Assembly (NCBI RefSeq): GCF_947623445.1
Contig: NC_135247.1
Span: 17,300,501-17,364,500, forward strand
From: Clavelina lepadiformis
Lineage: Eukaryota > Chordata > Ascidiacea > Aplousobranchia > Clavelinidae
Length of the DNA stretch: 64,000 nt
Direction: 5' to 3'
Position numbers and translations under genes: made by a program. Positions 36,593 through 49,110 of this stretch are shown here, piece by piece. The notes beneath the pieces are model-generated. The model ran no database searches. It saw only the letters and a program-made list of their open reading frames with translations, and had not been told where the DNA came from. The number at the start of each line of letters is the position of its first letter. Positions within the stretch are counted from its first letter, which is position 1.

Positions 36593-36903
36593 CAGGGTTA
36601 CCATTCCGTGCTTATTTCTAATATTTGTGCTTATTTTCAAGTACAATGTCTTAGAAAATACTAATGTGCTTATTTCTAAGAAACATGCTTATTTTTAGGG
36701 TAGAGGTTCCTACTTTGGGCATTTCGACTCCTTTAGTATATCATTTAGTACCAAAGTGATACGAAAATTAGGAACATGTAAAAAGCGTCTCGTTTTTTTT
36801 AGAAACATTAATTGTCTTCTCCTGTTGTGCACCGTTTAAGGTAGTATTCTTCTTTCGTTTCCTAGTCGTCTTTAATTTTGAGCCCAGACCAATGGCAACC
36901 CTG
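36593..36903. mobile_element. Non-autonomous hAT element, 311 bp
   Basis: The left end CAGGGTTACCATT and the right end AATGGCAACCCTG (reversed, CAGGGTTGCCATT) differ at one of 13 positions. The flanks carry an 8-bp near-duplication, CTTATAGC (36585-36592) and CTCATAGC (36904-36911), with one mismatch. Inside, GTGCTTATTT-type words repeat four times near the left end. It has no coding capacity, as in a hAT MITE. Confidence 0.75.
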
Positions 36904-37176
36904 CTCATAGCAGCCTACCATCAACATCCAGCATAATTACAACGAAGTTATTTTACAGCTAACTAGTTGGGTTTTCCCTAACCTGAAACCTATTAAAATG
37001 TATACAAAATGTAACACACATTATGGAGAAAATTGCATATTGCCTTATTTGCTACTATGATGCTGCGGTGGAAAAATTAACTATACAGTAAATTAAGTTT
37101 TCTTAGCATTTGACACTCTTTGCACTACTATTGACTCAGTTTTTGATTTATCGCTTATTTTTTGTCCCCCATAGTT

Positions 37177-38135
37177 TAGGGTTGCCATACGTCAGGATTT
37201 TCCCTGAATTTAATGTCAGGGAATTTAGTGTTCAAATCTGCGTCAGGGAGAAATGCTAAAATATTCTTAAAAGTCCGGAATTTTTTTAAATTGTCTTTCA
37301 GTCCAACTTTTTCTGGGTTGTCACCTTTTTTCCAAATTTTTTCTAAGTCGCGAACATTTTCAGCTCGTCAAAACTGTCTGATTTAAATCTGTCTGCAATT
37401 CGTTTATGACGTAAGTTGTTTATTACATTTTAAGATGAACAGCATTATGGTTGGCTTATTCTAGTCGTTGAAGTCGTTTATAGAACGTTGCGAAAAATTA
37501 AACAGTGACGAAAAATTTACTGCACTGCCATTACATAAGAAATGGTTCAGGTATTTTCAAAAGTCGAAAAGCGCTGAATGTCACTCAGAATTACTCAGGG
37601 TTGCACAGTTTTTCTTTGCTGTGGCGCCATACAACGCAAATGTTGAGCGGGTGTTTTCCCTGATGCAGAGTCAGTGGACAAAAGAAATAAATAAGATGAC
37701 CATTGAAACAATGAAAGGAACTTTAACACTTCAGTACAACTTCAAAAGCATGCCTTGTTGGGAATTTTATGTGTTTTTAAAGTCCAACAAGAGCTTGTTG
37801 AAAAAAATCAGATCTTCGGAAAAGAACGATTGGTATGAGGGAGAGTAGAGTATTGTTTATAAACTGCTATACGTTCATTACTTCTAATTACCTTGGAACG
37901 TATTTTTTTTAATTCTGTGCTAATTTTCGTTTTCATAAATCTTACTGTTTAAAAGACAACTTGCATTCGTGTATTGCAGTGCAACATTTATTTGCTGTTT
38001 TTGTATTGTTTCGTGTTTATCCTTCTTTCAGAAAAAACCAATGGCGGCAATGTACTTTGGTAATATTCTAAAGTTAGTCAATGCAACTGAGGTAAATTTG
38101 TCAGGGATTCCGCATTATCAAATATTGTAACCCTA
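37177..38135 (+). mobile_element. hAT transposon, 959 bp, internally deleted
   Basis: A perfect 8-bp target duplication CCATAGTT flanks the element (37169-37176 and 38136-38143). The termini are TAGGGTTGCCA on the left and TAGGGTTACAA on the right, reversed. GTCAGGGA words lie near both ends (37214, 37242 and 38099 region) and may be subterminal binding sites. It retains only the C-terminal part of a transposase on the plus strand. Confidence 0.85.
37468..37848 (+). pseudogene. hAT transposase C-terminal (dimerisation) fragment
   Basis: About 126 codons are open. They include LLRVAQFFFAVAPYNANVER, then VFSLMQSQWTKEINKM and LTLQYNFK, which match the C-terminal dimerisation region of hAT transposases (typically ...P.S.A..ER.FS......R..L). 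The DDE catalytic core and the N-terminal zinc finger are absent from the 959-bp element, so it cannot encode an active enzyme by itself. The reading frame here is undamaged, which suggests a fairly recent deletion derivative. Confidence 0.75.
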
Positions 38136-38177
38136 CCATAGTTATGACTAAAAATAAAACAAATAAAATCAATGAAG

Positions 38178-38263
38178 CCATGACTCGGCTGGAGAGTATC
38201 GCGATAAAAACGCCGATCTCGCAGTGGTGCGAACCCATGATCGATACCCAACTGCGCTACCTT
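38178..38263 (-). repeat. tRNA-like SINE fragment
   Basis: On the minus strand GGTAGCGCAGTTGGGTA resembles a tRNA D-arm A box and GGGTTCGCACC a T-arm B box. They are only about 10 bases apart, too close for a whole tRNA. It follows the hAT element by about 40 bases. Possibly a truncated tRNA-derived SINE. Confidence 0.35.
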
Positions 38264-40639
38264 TGTTTAGCAACGCCTTTAGGAGGCTAGTTTCAATTTA
38301 GTGTTGCTGACGTGTTACTGTTGCATGGTCATATTGGTCTTGACTTGTGATGGTAGTTTCCTCTTCGGCCAAGAGTACCGATATCTAAATAGCGAAATAA
38401 ACAACAACAACAATCGGAAAAAGCAAACAAACAAGCTCAGCGTCCCACGCTTAAGCGATGAGAAAGCGTCGCCACCTTTTAAGTCCTGAAAACTTTTTTC
38501 TTGGTCCTGAGATTAAGATTCCGACAGCATTTTACTTTCACAAAATATAATAGCAAAATCATTTCTTAACAAAAAGTTTTAACATGTAACTTTCACCCTT
38601 GTTTCACTTTGTGCGTGAGGAGATGATCATATGAAAACTATTGCGTGTAGATGTGGAACATTTAAAAAGTTTTCTTTGGACGGGATAGGCTATTATGTAA
38701 GCATGTGACCAAGCAAGTTTAATTTTCTTCAATTGTTTCTTCCGCAAGACTGCTAATCTTTTGTTTAATCAGATTTTTATAAGTCCAAACAGTTGCTGGC
38801 CGAAGCAATTGGCTAATAATAATTAACTAGCGTGTTTAATCGTGAGACAAAACTAGTTTGCTTCCGCTGCAATATTTCTGCCATTTTCGAACAAACGAAT
38901 CTAAACCGGGTTGGGATTGAAAACAAAAGGTGTTATTTGTAAGTGTTTTTCCCTGTACGTATTTGGTTTGTCAAAACACATGTGATTGCAACACACACTT
39001 CCGGACACGTGGAATGCCGTTGGTTGCAATCCTATCAGCAATGTGTCGTAGTTTTATGAGAATAATAAAAAGCGGAACTACGCAAATCTGTAAGGTTATG
39101 ACATCATCACGTAACACGTCTTATTGATTCTGCAATATGTATTCATAGTGAATCGGTAAAAGCTCGTTAAAATTTACTGTGATTCAACGTCAGAGTCCCA
39201 CAGACAAATAAAAAGTTGGAGCTATCTGTTGTCTTTATTCGGTTTCGTTCATCACAGGTACGTGTTTTAACCTACGCAGCACAAGTCATCTCATTAGATG
39301 GCGCAATGCTTGTGATTCATCTTATCCCAGCGGGAAAACACATTAAAATGAACCCAAGTCATTTGGCATGAATCTGTTATTCCTAAACAGCTATCATGAC
39401 ACATTTGAAATGATTTATAAGTCTTGCTGTCATCAAATCTTTTTCACAAACAATCACACATACCAGGAAGTATATTTTATTTATTTAACCAATCATATCG
39501 ATAAATTAAGCACAATCCAATCAAATAAGATATTAATGTTTGCAAATATTGCAGCTAAAAACAATATATTAAAAATACTCAAAACACAATACAGTCCCAA
39601 AAAATATTTCAAACATAAGAATGTAATGAGCAGGGTCATTTTGGTTGTGGGATAACACTTTGATCTTTGTGTAGGCAAATATTTGCATTTTGCAAAGATT
39701 TTTACACAATGAGGGTAGAATAAAAACTTTTGAAACCATAAAATCGTTCGGCAAAGTAAAAATGCGTGTCAATGACAGAATAGTTATTTTTTCTATTGGA
39801 AACCAGAAAACCTTCGTCAGGCATTGCAGCTGCTTTTTTGCTACATTCAATAAATTATAACGGTCAGATATTGCCCACATAACAGAACAAGTCTCTTAGG
39901 GCAACTAAACAAGTAATGGATCTATAAAAAATTATAATAAGCAATTGCTATATATATTTGCAATACGTAGTAACAACAATATCCCTACAATTGCCATAAG
40001 AATTTGCTTAATGTTATTTCCATGTCAGCCAAAGTTATGCACCATAAAAAAACTTCACCACCATCAATAGCTTTTTCAATATTATTTTGGTTCCATCAAA
40101 CAAAATAACAATCTTACAGTACATAAGTCATGCACATGATGAATGATGCTGGCCTGTACGCATGTAAAACGTGGCAAATCACCCAACTGCCATGTTTATA
40201 GAATGGTAATTGCTATGGCTTAAGTATACTATCGCAGTGAAACACTAAGACCTATTAACTTCTAAGTGCCATAAAAAGTTATCAAGGATAACAACTTGGG
40301 CCGTATTCATTGCACCTATCCTCCATATCTTTGTAAGTGAAGTGTAAGTGTTCATATCGCCAAAGAAAAACTTTGATACCACAATTGCCACACAATAAAG
40401 ATTTAGCAGACTAATAAACCCATAAACCATTTACAAGTACTGCCACAGCTCTTGAATGGCTGGCTATGAAACGGTTTTGAGAGCATACAATTTTGTTCTA
40501 AATGATCATGGAGGGGGGAAATGGATGCTTATATTACCATGAAAATTTAAATATTTCTGCCTAATAGAAACAATAATCATAAAAACGTAACTTAAAAACA
40601 TAGTTGTAAATCAAAATAAATGGATGAGAACAAAAAACG

Positions 40640-43127
40640 CTAGCTTCGTTTCACAAAATGAACTATTTGTCCCATTATGGTTGAGAAGGCACCTTGTTGT
40701 ACTTGCCTTTGACGCTGCTCCTGAACTACGGCACAATAGGCTGGTATCATGACTTTTTGTGCCATTTTCAGTCTCTCTTTTCGCTTTTCTAGCATCGATT
40801 TAAGATTGGCTTCCTCAGCAGCATTATAGCAAGCTGTGGTGTGGATGTTAAACCTTGGAGTCGATCGTCTTGGACAATTTTCATGTTGAACATCAGAGTC
40901 TGAGCTCAGTGAAGAAATAAACTGCCAGCTACTGCCTGGCTCAGCCATTGTTGCTGAATTGGATTGCGAACTGCCAAGGCTATCTGTGCCACGGTTACTA
41001 TCATCTTTGGCGGGCGAATGCTGGCATCCAATGGGGACAGAAATTGGTTCACTTTTGCAAAGATGATGTGACAAATCATGAGCTGAATTTGACAAGTTCT
41101 TCTGGGTCTGTTCTGATAACAAAGAATATGGCGTTGGATTGATTTTATCCTTGGCAGTTTCAATACTTGCAGATAGAGCCGATAGTGGTGAAGGTACAAT
41201 GGGTAATCCATTTGCACCACTTACAGGTAGAATGGCGTCAGATATTTCTTCATTTTGCATAGGGTGAGTAGAAACTGATGATTGGACAGCAATGGTCTGC
41301 AGTTCCTCATGCATAGATAACATTTGCTGCTCCAGTTCCAAAACAGGTGCTTCATCCTTCATCCCAGACAACGTGGAAACATTGGAATCGGGCATATCAC
41401 AATGACTGCTTTCAAAAGTGTCATTCTGCTCTGCAGCATTTGGTTCTTTTTCAACCTGACTCATTATATTGTCTAGACAATTCTTCACATCATCCATGTT
41501 TATCGGAGATGAAGAAGTTGCAGATGCATTGCAAGTGCTGGTAAAAACTTTTTCGATTTCTACTCCATTGACACTTAACCCATTGCTTGCTTCAAGGTTG
41601 TCATCCAGCTGTAAACAATGAGCTTTCCCATTCCCAGCAAAACCATTGCAGTCAGCCAAGCAGTGCTTGAGATCTGAATCGCTACTTTGCTCTATCAGTT
41701 TATCATCATCTTCAAAGCTAAACACTTCTTCTCTGTTTGGGTCAAACAAACCAACACCTTCTTTGCCCAAAACTGGGAGCAAGGAGAAGTCCTCAGAGAC
41801 AATATACTTCAAGAAATCGAAGCAGAAATGCATTATTTCTTCACTTTTGTCGATCCGATCAGCAAATTGATGACTAAACAACAACCAGTCATACGCAAGG
41901 GTTAAATAAACAATTTCTTCTGCGTTCAGGGATTGATGAATTAAACCATCAGCCCACAAGGACAGCCGCAATAGGGATACAAATAATGGTGTCCTATCCC
42001 AACCTGATATACAGTGTAACAGCATCCCTGACGAAGATCGGGATAGAAGGCAGTTCAACAACAAAATAAGGTAGTTTTGTGTAAGCGTCACCAAGTCCCA
42101 ATGCTCATATTCGTTCCATTTTACATCACACAACTTTTTGAAGTCGTCAGAGATCAGTAACTCAGCATCGACAAACTGTTGGGTCCAGTCGAACTTTAGG
42201 CCTATACCGGTGTAGTGATTGAGGGAATAGTCAGCAAAAAACTCACACCCTGGATACGGAATACCAACCAGATTAAAATCCGAGTATCTGTTCAGTCTGT
42301 CGACCTTTTCAGAAGATGTCACATGCATTCCAAATTTTAGCTTTTTCTTTTCGACCATCAAATCACAAATCACGTTAACACGCAGGGAATGAAGGACGTC
42401 AATGTCAGCATTGCGCATTTTATCCACAAGCCATTCCGTATTTTGATTGGCGCCATTCATTGAAGTCTGCAGAAGCTTCTGTTTTTTACTGACACTTTCA
42501 CCCATAACCATTGATCGCTGCATAGGATGGCTGGATGAACTTTTCGTGTAAACCACGGCGGCTTCATTTTCATTACTGACACCATTCACATGGTTGGAAT
42601 CTAGATCTATACCATTCATTGATTGCTTTCCAGAAAGACCATTTTGATGACCATTTTGTTCCTCTGCTGGAGTTTCACTGTTCATAAAATATTGGAAACC
42701 TATTCGCGTATACATCTCAGGAGACCTAGCTAGGGTTGACGAACGACAAATAAATTTTCCACGAAACAGCATGACAGGAACAGGGAAGCGGCCTCTGGTT
42801 CTTGCAAAGCGGCCTTTCTTAACTAACTCCAGCATGGTGTCACTGTCCTGATGACCACCGTTCACATAAACATCACATTCACCAGGGATCTTCTGCTCAA
42901 CCGGAACAATGAGATGTGCAGGGTAGGTGCTACATAATGACCCCTTTGTGTTATTCAGGGTCAGACAAACATTGTCCCTCTCAAACAATTCCAAGCAATC
43001 ATCATTAAGCTGACTCGAATATTTGTCACTTGGGAGAAACAGGCCCCCATCTCTTAAACCACGGCTTAAGAGTTGGAATATCTTACTCTTTTCCTCCGTC
43101 ATTCCTTTGTCTTTGCAACATTCACCA
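40640..43127 (-). CDS. MTMR14: Myotubularin-related phosphatase 14 (MTMR14/Jumpy-like)
   Basis: MTMR14 removes 3-phosphates from PI3P and PI(3,5)P2 and restrains autophagy. One 2.5-kb exon encodes nearly all of the protein. Matching blocks are CLELFERDNVCLTLNN, RFPVPVMLFRGKFICRSSTL, CDLMVEKKKLKFGMHVTSSE, YPGCEFF and the catalytic loop HCISGWDRTPLF, with the C-x5-R active site intact at about residue 360, followed by LLRLSLWADGLIH. The C-terminal half is long, Ser- and Asn-rich and poorly conserved, ending in a basic helix (LEKRKERLKMAQKV). A good splice acceptor (CTTGTCAG|T, exon starting 43127) precedes the first ATG at 43102, so either the protein begins at that Met or a short 5' coding exon lies upstream. 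A frame at about 43510-43400 is a weak candidate. Confidence 0.9.
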
Positions 43128-45631
43128 CTGACAAGCAACAAAGCAAGTTAACTATTTTATGTATTTATTTGTATGTCTAAGTACTGTGGTACATCCTGAA
43201 AGGAAAGTGCAAGGATGATAAACAGCATTTGAAACACAAATTATCATACATATATATTATAATAACTAAAATCGCCTTAGTCAGAGACTTCATTAGTTGT
43301 TGGCGATCCAATATATGTGATAACAGCATATTTATTTCATCTTATTTCAAAACTTCTTGGAGCCATTAGATTATTATGATCTATGCGGATGTCCACAACT
43401 GTTTGGCATGTTTTTGGAACATTGTGACTTCGCGCAAGATTATTTAATAAAACCAATAAAAGCATGATTTCATTCTGTGTAAACTGCGCTTTAGAACGCT
43501 TTGATTGCATGGTATGGTTCAACCTAACCTACAAGGAAAGATATTCCCTTCATCCAAAAATCGCTGAAAGTGTTTATTAAGGCAAAAAAGGCTTTGTGGA
43601 AAAATCACGTCCACTTAAAGCTTTTCCTGTTGAAACATTTTTTTTTAAATTTTGGTTACAGTACTTACAGTACAATACTGATTTAACAGAGATTTATTAA
43701 TTTCAATAAAATTTAGGGAACTGAGGAACATATAAGTTGTTCATAATTCATAACAAAAAAACTTTGGTGCATTGACAGTACAAAATATAGCAACTACAGC
43801 TAGCACAGAGAACTATTACGAAGTAAAAGTTATCAAGTAAAGAGCAAACCAGATAATGTAGGAGTGCACAATTTAATGCTTAGAGAGTACCAGCATGAGT
43901 TTGCTGGCAAGTATGGTAAAAGAAATGTACAAGGCAAAAAGTTTTGCAAGTACCGAACACAAATTCCAAATATAGCCTATTGATAATAAACTAGTCTTGG
44001 TATCTTAATTTTAGAAACACAAAAGAATCAAGATGCTTGGTGTTATCTATGGTCATGGCTGCGCACAAACATAAACTTTAGACAACAAAGACTAATTAAA
44101 CAAACACGCTTTAAGAATGCACTAGGGACTAGAAAACCTACGGTGAGCGGTTTTAAGCAATGAAGCACTAGTTTTTATTACCTATGAAATAAAGTTATAT
44201 ATGTAATCAATCAAAAAGTTTTGATTTTGAAGCATTATGTCCTGAAGGTAAGTGTGCACATAAGTGATCATCAATTTATTAATCACTTCCATCCATTTTA
44301 CTAAAAAAAAATTATTAATACTCAAGATAATATTTACAACTAATTTCCAAGCATTGTAATACCAATCGTTTAATAACTGATTGAGTAATTGCAGAGCTGC
44401 TCAATACTGAAAGTTTACATTTAGCATAAGAACCTACACGGCACGGCGAAAATGTTTCGGTGCTACTGATGCCATTTTGGCAAAAGGCTGGGTGCATAAG
44501 GATATTGTATTGGCAGGTTGTGTTATGTTTATTTGCACAAACTTTGGGAGTGCCATTTGTTTCTTTTAGCAAAATTTTCAGCTATTAAGCTTCCAAAGTG
44601 AAAGTTAACATCGATGTCCAATCATTTTATTTGCTCTTATTCAATACTTGTTTGTTATGTCAGCAGTGCAACCAATTTATTTTCGAGATATTGTATAGCC
44701 ATCATACAATTTCCCAATTAGTCACGTTCTACTATTATTGTCATGCTTTAATCACCCTGTTCTCTCCAGTTCCTTACTGCACAAAATCAGGTTTCACAAA
44801 AACGGTAAAATTGAACTTTGCAAAACAAAATATCTCAATTTCTACATTAAACATTTTTCAAGCTAAAAAAATCATTGCTTATTCTGCATGGCCAAATTCA
44901 GTGTAATTAAGTTTAGTCTGCAGTGAAATAGTAACTTTGAGCATAACTAGCAGCGAACACATATCAGTAACGAACACACATACACATCTACAAGAGTTTT
45001 TTGTATGGTACAATAAATTTTTGCCACAAAGTATTAATATTCTCCCTGTATTAATACACAATTTCCACATATCCAGTCAGGACAACTACACAAAGAGAAT
45101 CTGAGCCTATGAAGTCCAGAACTCATAGTGGAAAGTATGCAGCTGCATGCACAAGATTCTTCAATGTGCAAACGGAATTTTTTGTCATCATGCCGTTTCA
45201 TAATAAACAAAGAAAATCTGGTTGTTGGAATGCCAATTTATAATAAACAGACAAAAGAATTGAGACTAAGCTGCATGCCATCACATCCTTGCACGCACAA
45301 TTTCTTTTCCAAAACTGCCCTACTTTCCAGCAGGGCTCAGAAGTTTACATTATCGACTAATGTCAAGCTAGACTAGCACACTAGGTTATCGTTTAAACAA
45401 TACGAATGCAAACTGTTCATGGCATACTACCATAATATCTGCCACCTGTTAATATTTGGCCAATATCATTATTAGGATAGATCTAAAAGACTAAAAGGCT
45501 GAGGCAAAGAAAGAACGCCTACGCCTATAGTTGGGAAACACCGTTTTCAGTTTCAGCTCCTTCAGGCTTTTAGTGTGTCCTTCAGGATATATATTAATTA
45601 TGTATGATCTAAATACCGGTAGGCTACCCGG

Positions 45632-45905
45632 GGTCTCATATTTTTGCACTCCTACAAGAAGGCCAAATGGAAAAGTGTTAGCCTAGGCCTATATGAGGTA
45701 ATGGAAAAGAAGTTTTTTTAAGTAATAATTCTTTATTGCCTTAATACTCAATCCTGGTATGGAATGCAATGAATGTGCAAGGGTCTCTTATACTTTTGCA
45801 CTTCACTTCAAAGGCATAAAAGAAAAGGAGTTATGAGGCAACATTAAAGAAATTATGACATAATAATTCCTCAACACTTGATCCTGATATGGGAATGCAA
45901 AAGTA
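45632..45905 (+). repeat. Tandem repeat pair D2
   Basis: Two adjacent units share GGGTCTC-TAT-TTTTGCACT, a purine-rich middle, TAATAATTC, then AATCCTG or GATCCTG followed by ATATGG/GTATGG and GAATGCAA. Unit 1 is about 45632-45775 and unit 2 about 45778-45905. A reversed copy of the opening (TGGGTCTCC...TTGCACTCCTAC) lies at 53030-53078. Confidence 0.5.
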
Positions 45906-47741
45906 AAGTAGCCTAGACTTGCTTACAGGAATAGTGCGAAAACCTGTTTACAACACGTTACAACCTATTCGTTTTCAGGCTTTCAATAGTAACTTAGGTT
46001 ATCTAGCCTAGTTTCACTTGCGATGACCGTCATTGAATTAGAACCTATACCGGATAATTATTGCAATACAACAGGCTGACTGCAGAGCCAACGTCTATTC
46101 AAAGCAGCCGAGGTACAGTAAATCAGTCTAGTGCGGTATAGAGCTAACCTATATATAGCCTACTAGACCGACCCTGCCGGATAATTATGGAAAACCCCTT
46201 CCTTGCACTTTATTGAAGTTTCGAATCTCCTGGTTCCGATTGATTATGTAGGCAAATTTTGACCTTTGACCCTTTCACCCGCCTTAAGAGGAAAAGGGTT
46301 CTTGAAAGCATCGAAATAGTAAGTGATACTGTATGTAGACACAAAAACGCTTTTATTTTATTATAAAATTAAAATATGCTTTTATAAAGTCAAATGCACT
46401 CGCCAATAATTGCATGTGTACCTATGGCGCAACATGGTAACAGAATTTACCAATAGACTAATGAGAACTCATTTTGCGCATATTGAACTTTGACTCATTT
46501 CAGTCCCGGTTCCGGTTGAGATGGTGAGATGGATGGTAGTCAGGCGAGCATAAGGTCAATTAAACAAATGTTATCCATTACGCAATTATACAAGCCGTAA
46601 TAAACAAACATTTACAAATTTGTATGGAGATAACTTTCTGGCGTTAGTTTATGCCTTAATTGTGTCGCAAGCTCTTCATAGTGTGGCGGTGGTGGTTAGT
46701 GTTTTATACAGTAAACACCATACCATGGATATTTTATATATTGCAATCCGATTCAAAGAACGATTAGAAGGTTGCTAATTCTGTCTAGAAATTCCTAAAC
46801 TTCAGTTGAATAGTTCATGTAACTTTTTAAACACTGAGAATCTGATTAATATCGGTTTTAATATTCTTCATTATTACTTCAAACAAACACTAAAAATTAC
46901 GAAAATATTATTATTTATATATATAAAAAAAAAGGTTTTTAAGAAACTATTAGCAATCAAAGCACATCACTCTACATTCCACGATAGCTTTAAGGAATTC
47001 GTTCACAGAGTTATTACGATCTATTTCTTCTCATTCATTGAACTTTCAAAACTCTAAACTGGATTTAGAAAAATTCAATATTAAAGACTAGTACCAAACA
47101 TTGATACTAATACTGATAATAATTTACTAATACTAAACTAATCTAATAAAATCATAGCATGCAACGATACATTTTTAAACTGAAGGAGATTATAAAGAAA
47201 CAGAATTCCAACTTGAGGCGCAATGCGTTTATCAGTAACAGGAAATGATTTGGACTTTTAGACTCGAAGTTTTACAGGTCAGGTGATAATTCCAATAAGA
47301 GAATTTTCAATAAACGGAAATAAATTTCAACCAACATTGTCTATTTTTAGACAAACCATGCTGTTAATACGAGGTCAATCGTGCAGATAAACACGTTTAC
47401 CAATTAAGTTGTTAATCACGTAGGCCGTAGGCGTTATTTGGAATTCGGAAAGTTTATAATGCAATGTAAATAACATGTTTACAAAATAGGTTGACAAATA
47501 TTGGGTTATCTTAGTACGACAAGTTCAAAAGTGCAAGGTAGATCGCGGCAAGGGCCACGTTTTCGAAATTTTCTGTAAAGTTTGCGTTTTTTTCGTTCTC
47601 TTCTTAAGTAACATTTTTTCGATCATTACTTTTCTTTATATAGGTCTTTATAAAGGCCCTTACATAGGCCTTTCAACTTTTGGTGAATACGTTGTGAGTT
47701 TCGTAGTTCTAGTTTATTTCTCCAAAAAAAGTTTTACTCAT

Positions 47742-47845
47742 TTATTTTATCTGTTGGCCGATATGCATCTATGCTCGTGCTATCCGAAAAGAACACTAAT
47801 TATATAGCCTAACCTTACCGGCAATCAGATCAAGCATCATGTGAC
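47742..47845 (+). repeat. Dispersed repeat D3, copy 1
   Basis: GTTGGCCGATATGCATCTAT, then GTGCTATCC, AAGAACAC and AAGCATCAT recur in the same order at 49008-49110. Confidence 0.5.
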
Positions 47846-49007
47846 TCACAGCATCATGTCACTCTGAAGTCAAGATCATGTTGACTTCGACAAAGTTCGG
47901 GGAACTATCGAGCGTGCTAATTCAATGCTGAGCCAATATGCACTCAGGCAGGATCTCCCGAGTACCGGCAACTACAACGCCCGACTAGGATCGAATGCCA
48001 GCTTATCATTCTTTGGAGTCCTGCAAATACCTTTACATTTGATGTGCTGCTGCCATTTTCCAGTCGATTTCGGCTCGTGCCTAAAGCACAAGCCTTATCT
48101 GGATGGCGAAGCATTGCGGCGACAAGCGCAAGGCTTTGGACTTTTTCCTTTAAGTTCTGGTTTTCTTTCTTAATTTACATTGTTTTGTTGATTCGGGGAA
48201 GGCCATGTTAGTTGACTCATTTTTCACTTAAATATATGTAGCTTCAAAAATGTTTTTCCTTTTAAGCTAAAATTTAAATCGCAGTCAGGAGACCGCTTCC
48301 CTAACTTCATGGCTTTTTTTGGGTGTCAGAGGCTTCAAAACTGTTATTGAATTGAGTCCGTTAACTTAACGTTGAGGGTAATTTAACTCACCCTGTGGAA
48401 GAATTAGTATACACCTGATGAAGCACGTTTACGCTTGCGAAAGCTCGTGTAGAAGAATTAAAAATTATAGATAAAAGTTAACCCAATAAAGTGCCACCTT
48501 ATATTCTGTTTTTATATTTTACTATATCCTGGGTTAATACGGTTTGGCCACCATCAGCTTTGGGAAATAATTGACTCATTCTGAACATTCAAATAAAATA
48601 AACGAAATTTATTACACCACATGCAGTTATTCGTGCAGCTAATAAGGGAATAAACGTGGCTTAAGATTTGTAGTTTTTATGGCATAAATCATGAATTTAT
48701 GATTACAGTAGTCACAGACTAAATCAATTTTTGTGGATTATACTGTTGATATGAAAGAGATCTCACTAACACGGCTGCCTTGACGCGGTGTGACAAATAA
48801 ATACACAGAATTTGATTTGGTCCCTCACGTATGAATAATTAGACATTGGCCGTGAGTCAACTATTTAGATAATTAATTGAACCGTGACCCGACCTTACCC
48901 TACTTTTCTTTATGTACCTTTGTGTGTTGAACCTTTGGTGACTACAGCAGGCTACATTACTTTACGATTTTAACTTTCTAGTTAAGTTTTTGCAAACAAA
49001 GCTTCTT

Positions 49008-49110
49008 TAGTTTTTTATTTGTTGGTCGATATGCATCTATTTCAGTGCTACCCAACAAGAACACGTTAGCTTACCTTACTGAGAGTTAGATAAAGCATCA
49101 TTAGGCATGT
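49008..49110 (+). repeat. Dispersed repeat D3, copy 2
   Basis: GTTGGTCGATATGCATCTAT, GTGCTACCC, AAGAACAC and AAGCATCAT match copy 1 at 47742-47845, in the same orientation about 1.26 kb away. No coding content. Confidence 0.5.

Larger units (their letters stand above)
35627..40639. other. Intergenic, mTOR 5' end to MTMR14 3' end
   Basis: No host coding exon is supported. From left to right it holds presumptive mTOR promoter sequence, a GTAC-rich repeat (36319-36518), two hAT elements (36593-36903 and 37177-38135), a tRNA-like SINE fragment (38178-38263), and then AT-rich sequence that probably includes the MTMR14 3' UTR. A possible MTMR14 AATAAA (TTTATT at 39476-39481) is far from the stop and uncertain. 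Confidence 0.5.

Noticed and set aside
43337..43522. Possible first coding exon of MTMR14 (MQSKRSKAQFTQNEIMLLLVLLNN)
   Set aside because: It vaguely resembles the leucine-rich N terminus of the family, but there is no convincing donor in the right phase. Kept only as a hint in the MTMR14 entry.
47925..48173. 82-codon plus-strand frame
   Set aside because: No domain character, no splice context, in a repeat-rich stretch; length is within chance expectation.
48405..48470. CCTGATGAAGCACG ... CTTGCGAAAGCTCGTG, resembling a retroelement 3' end
   Set aside because: Too short and without neighbouring reverse transcriptase to support a call.
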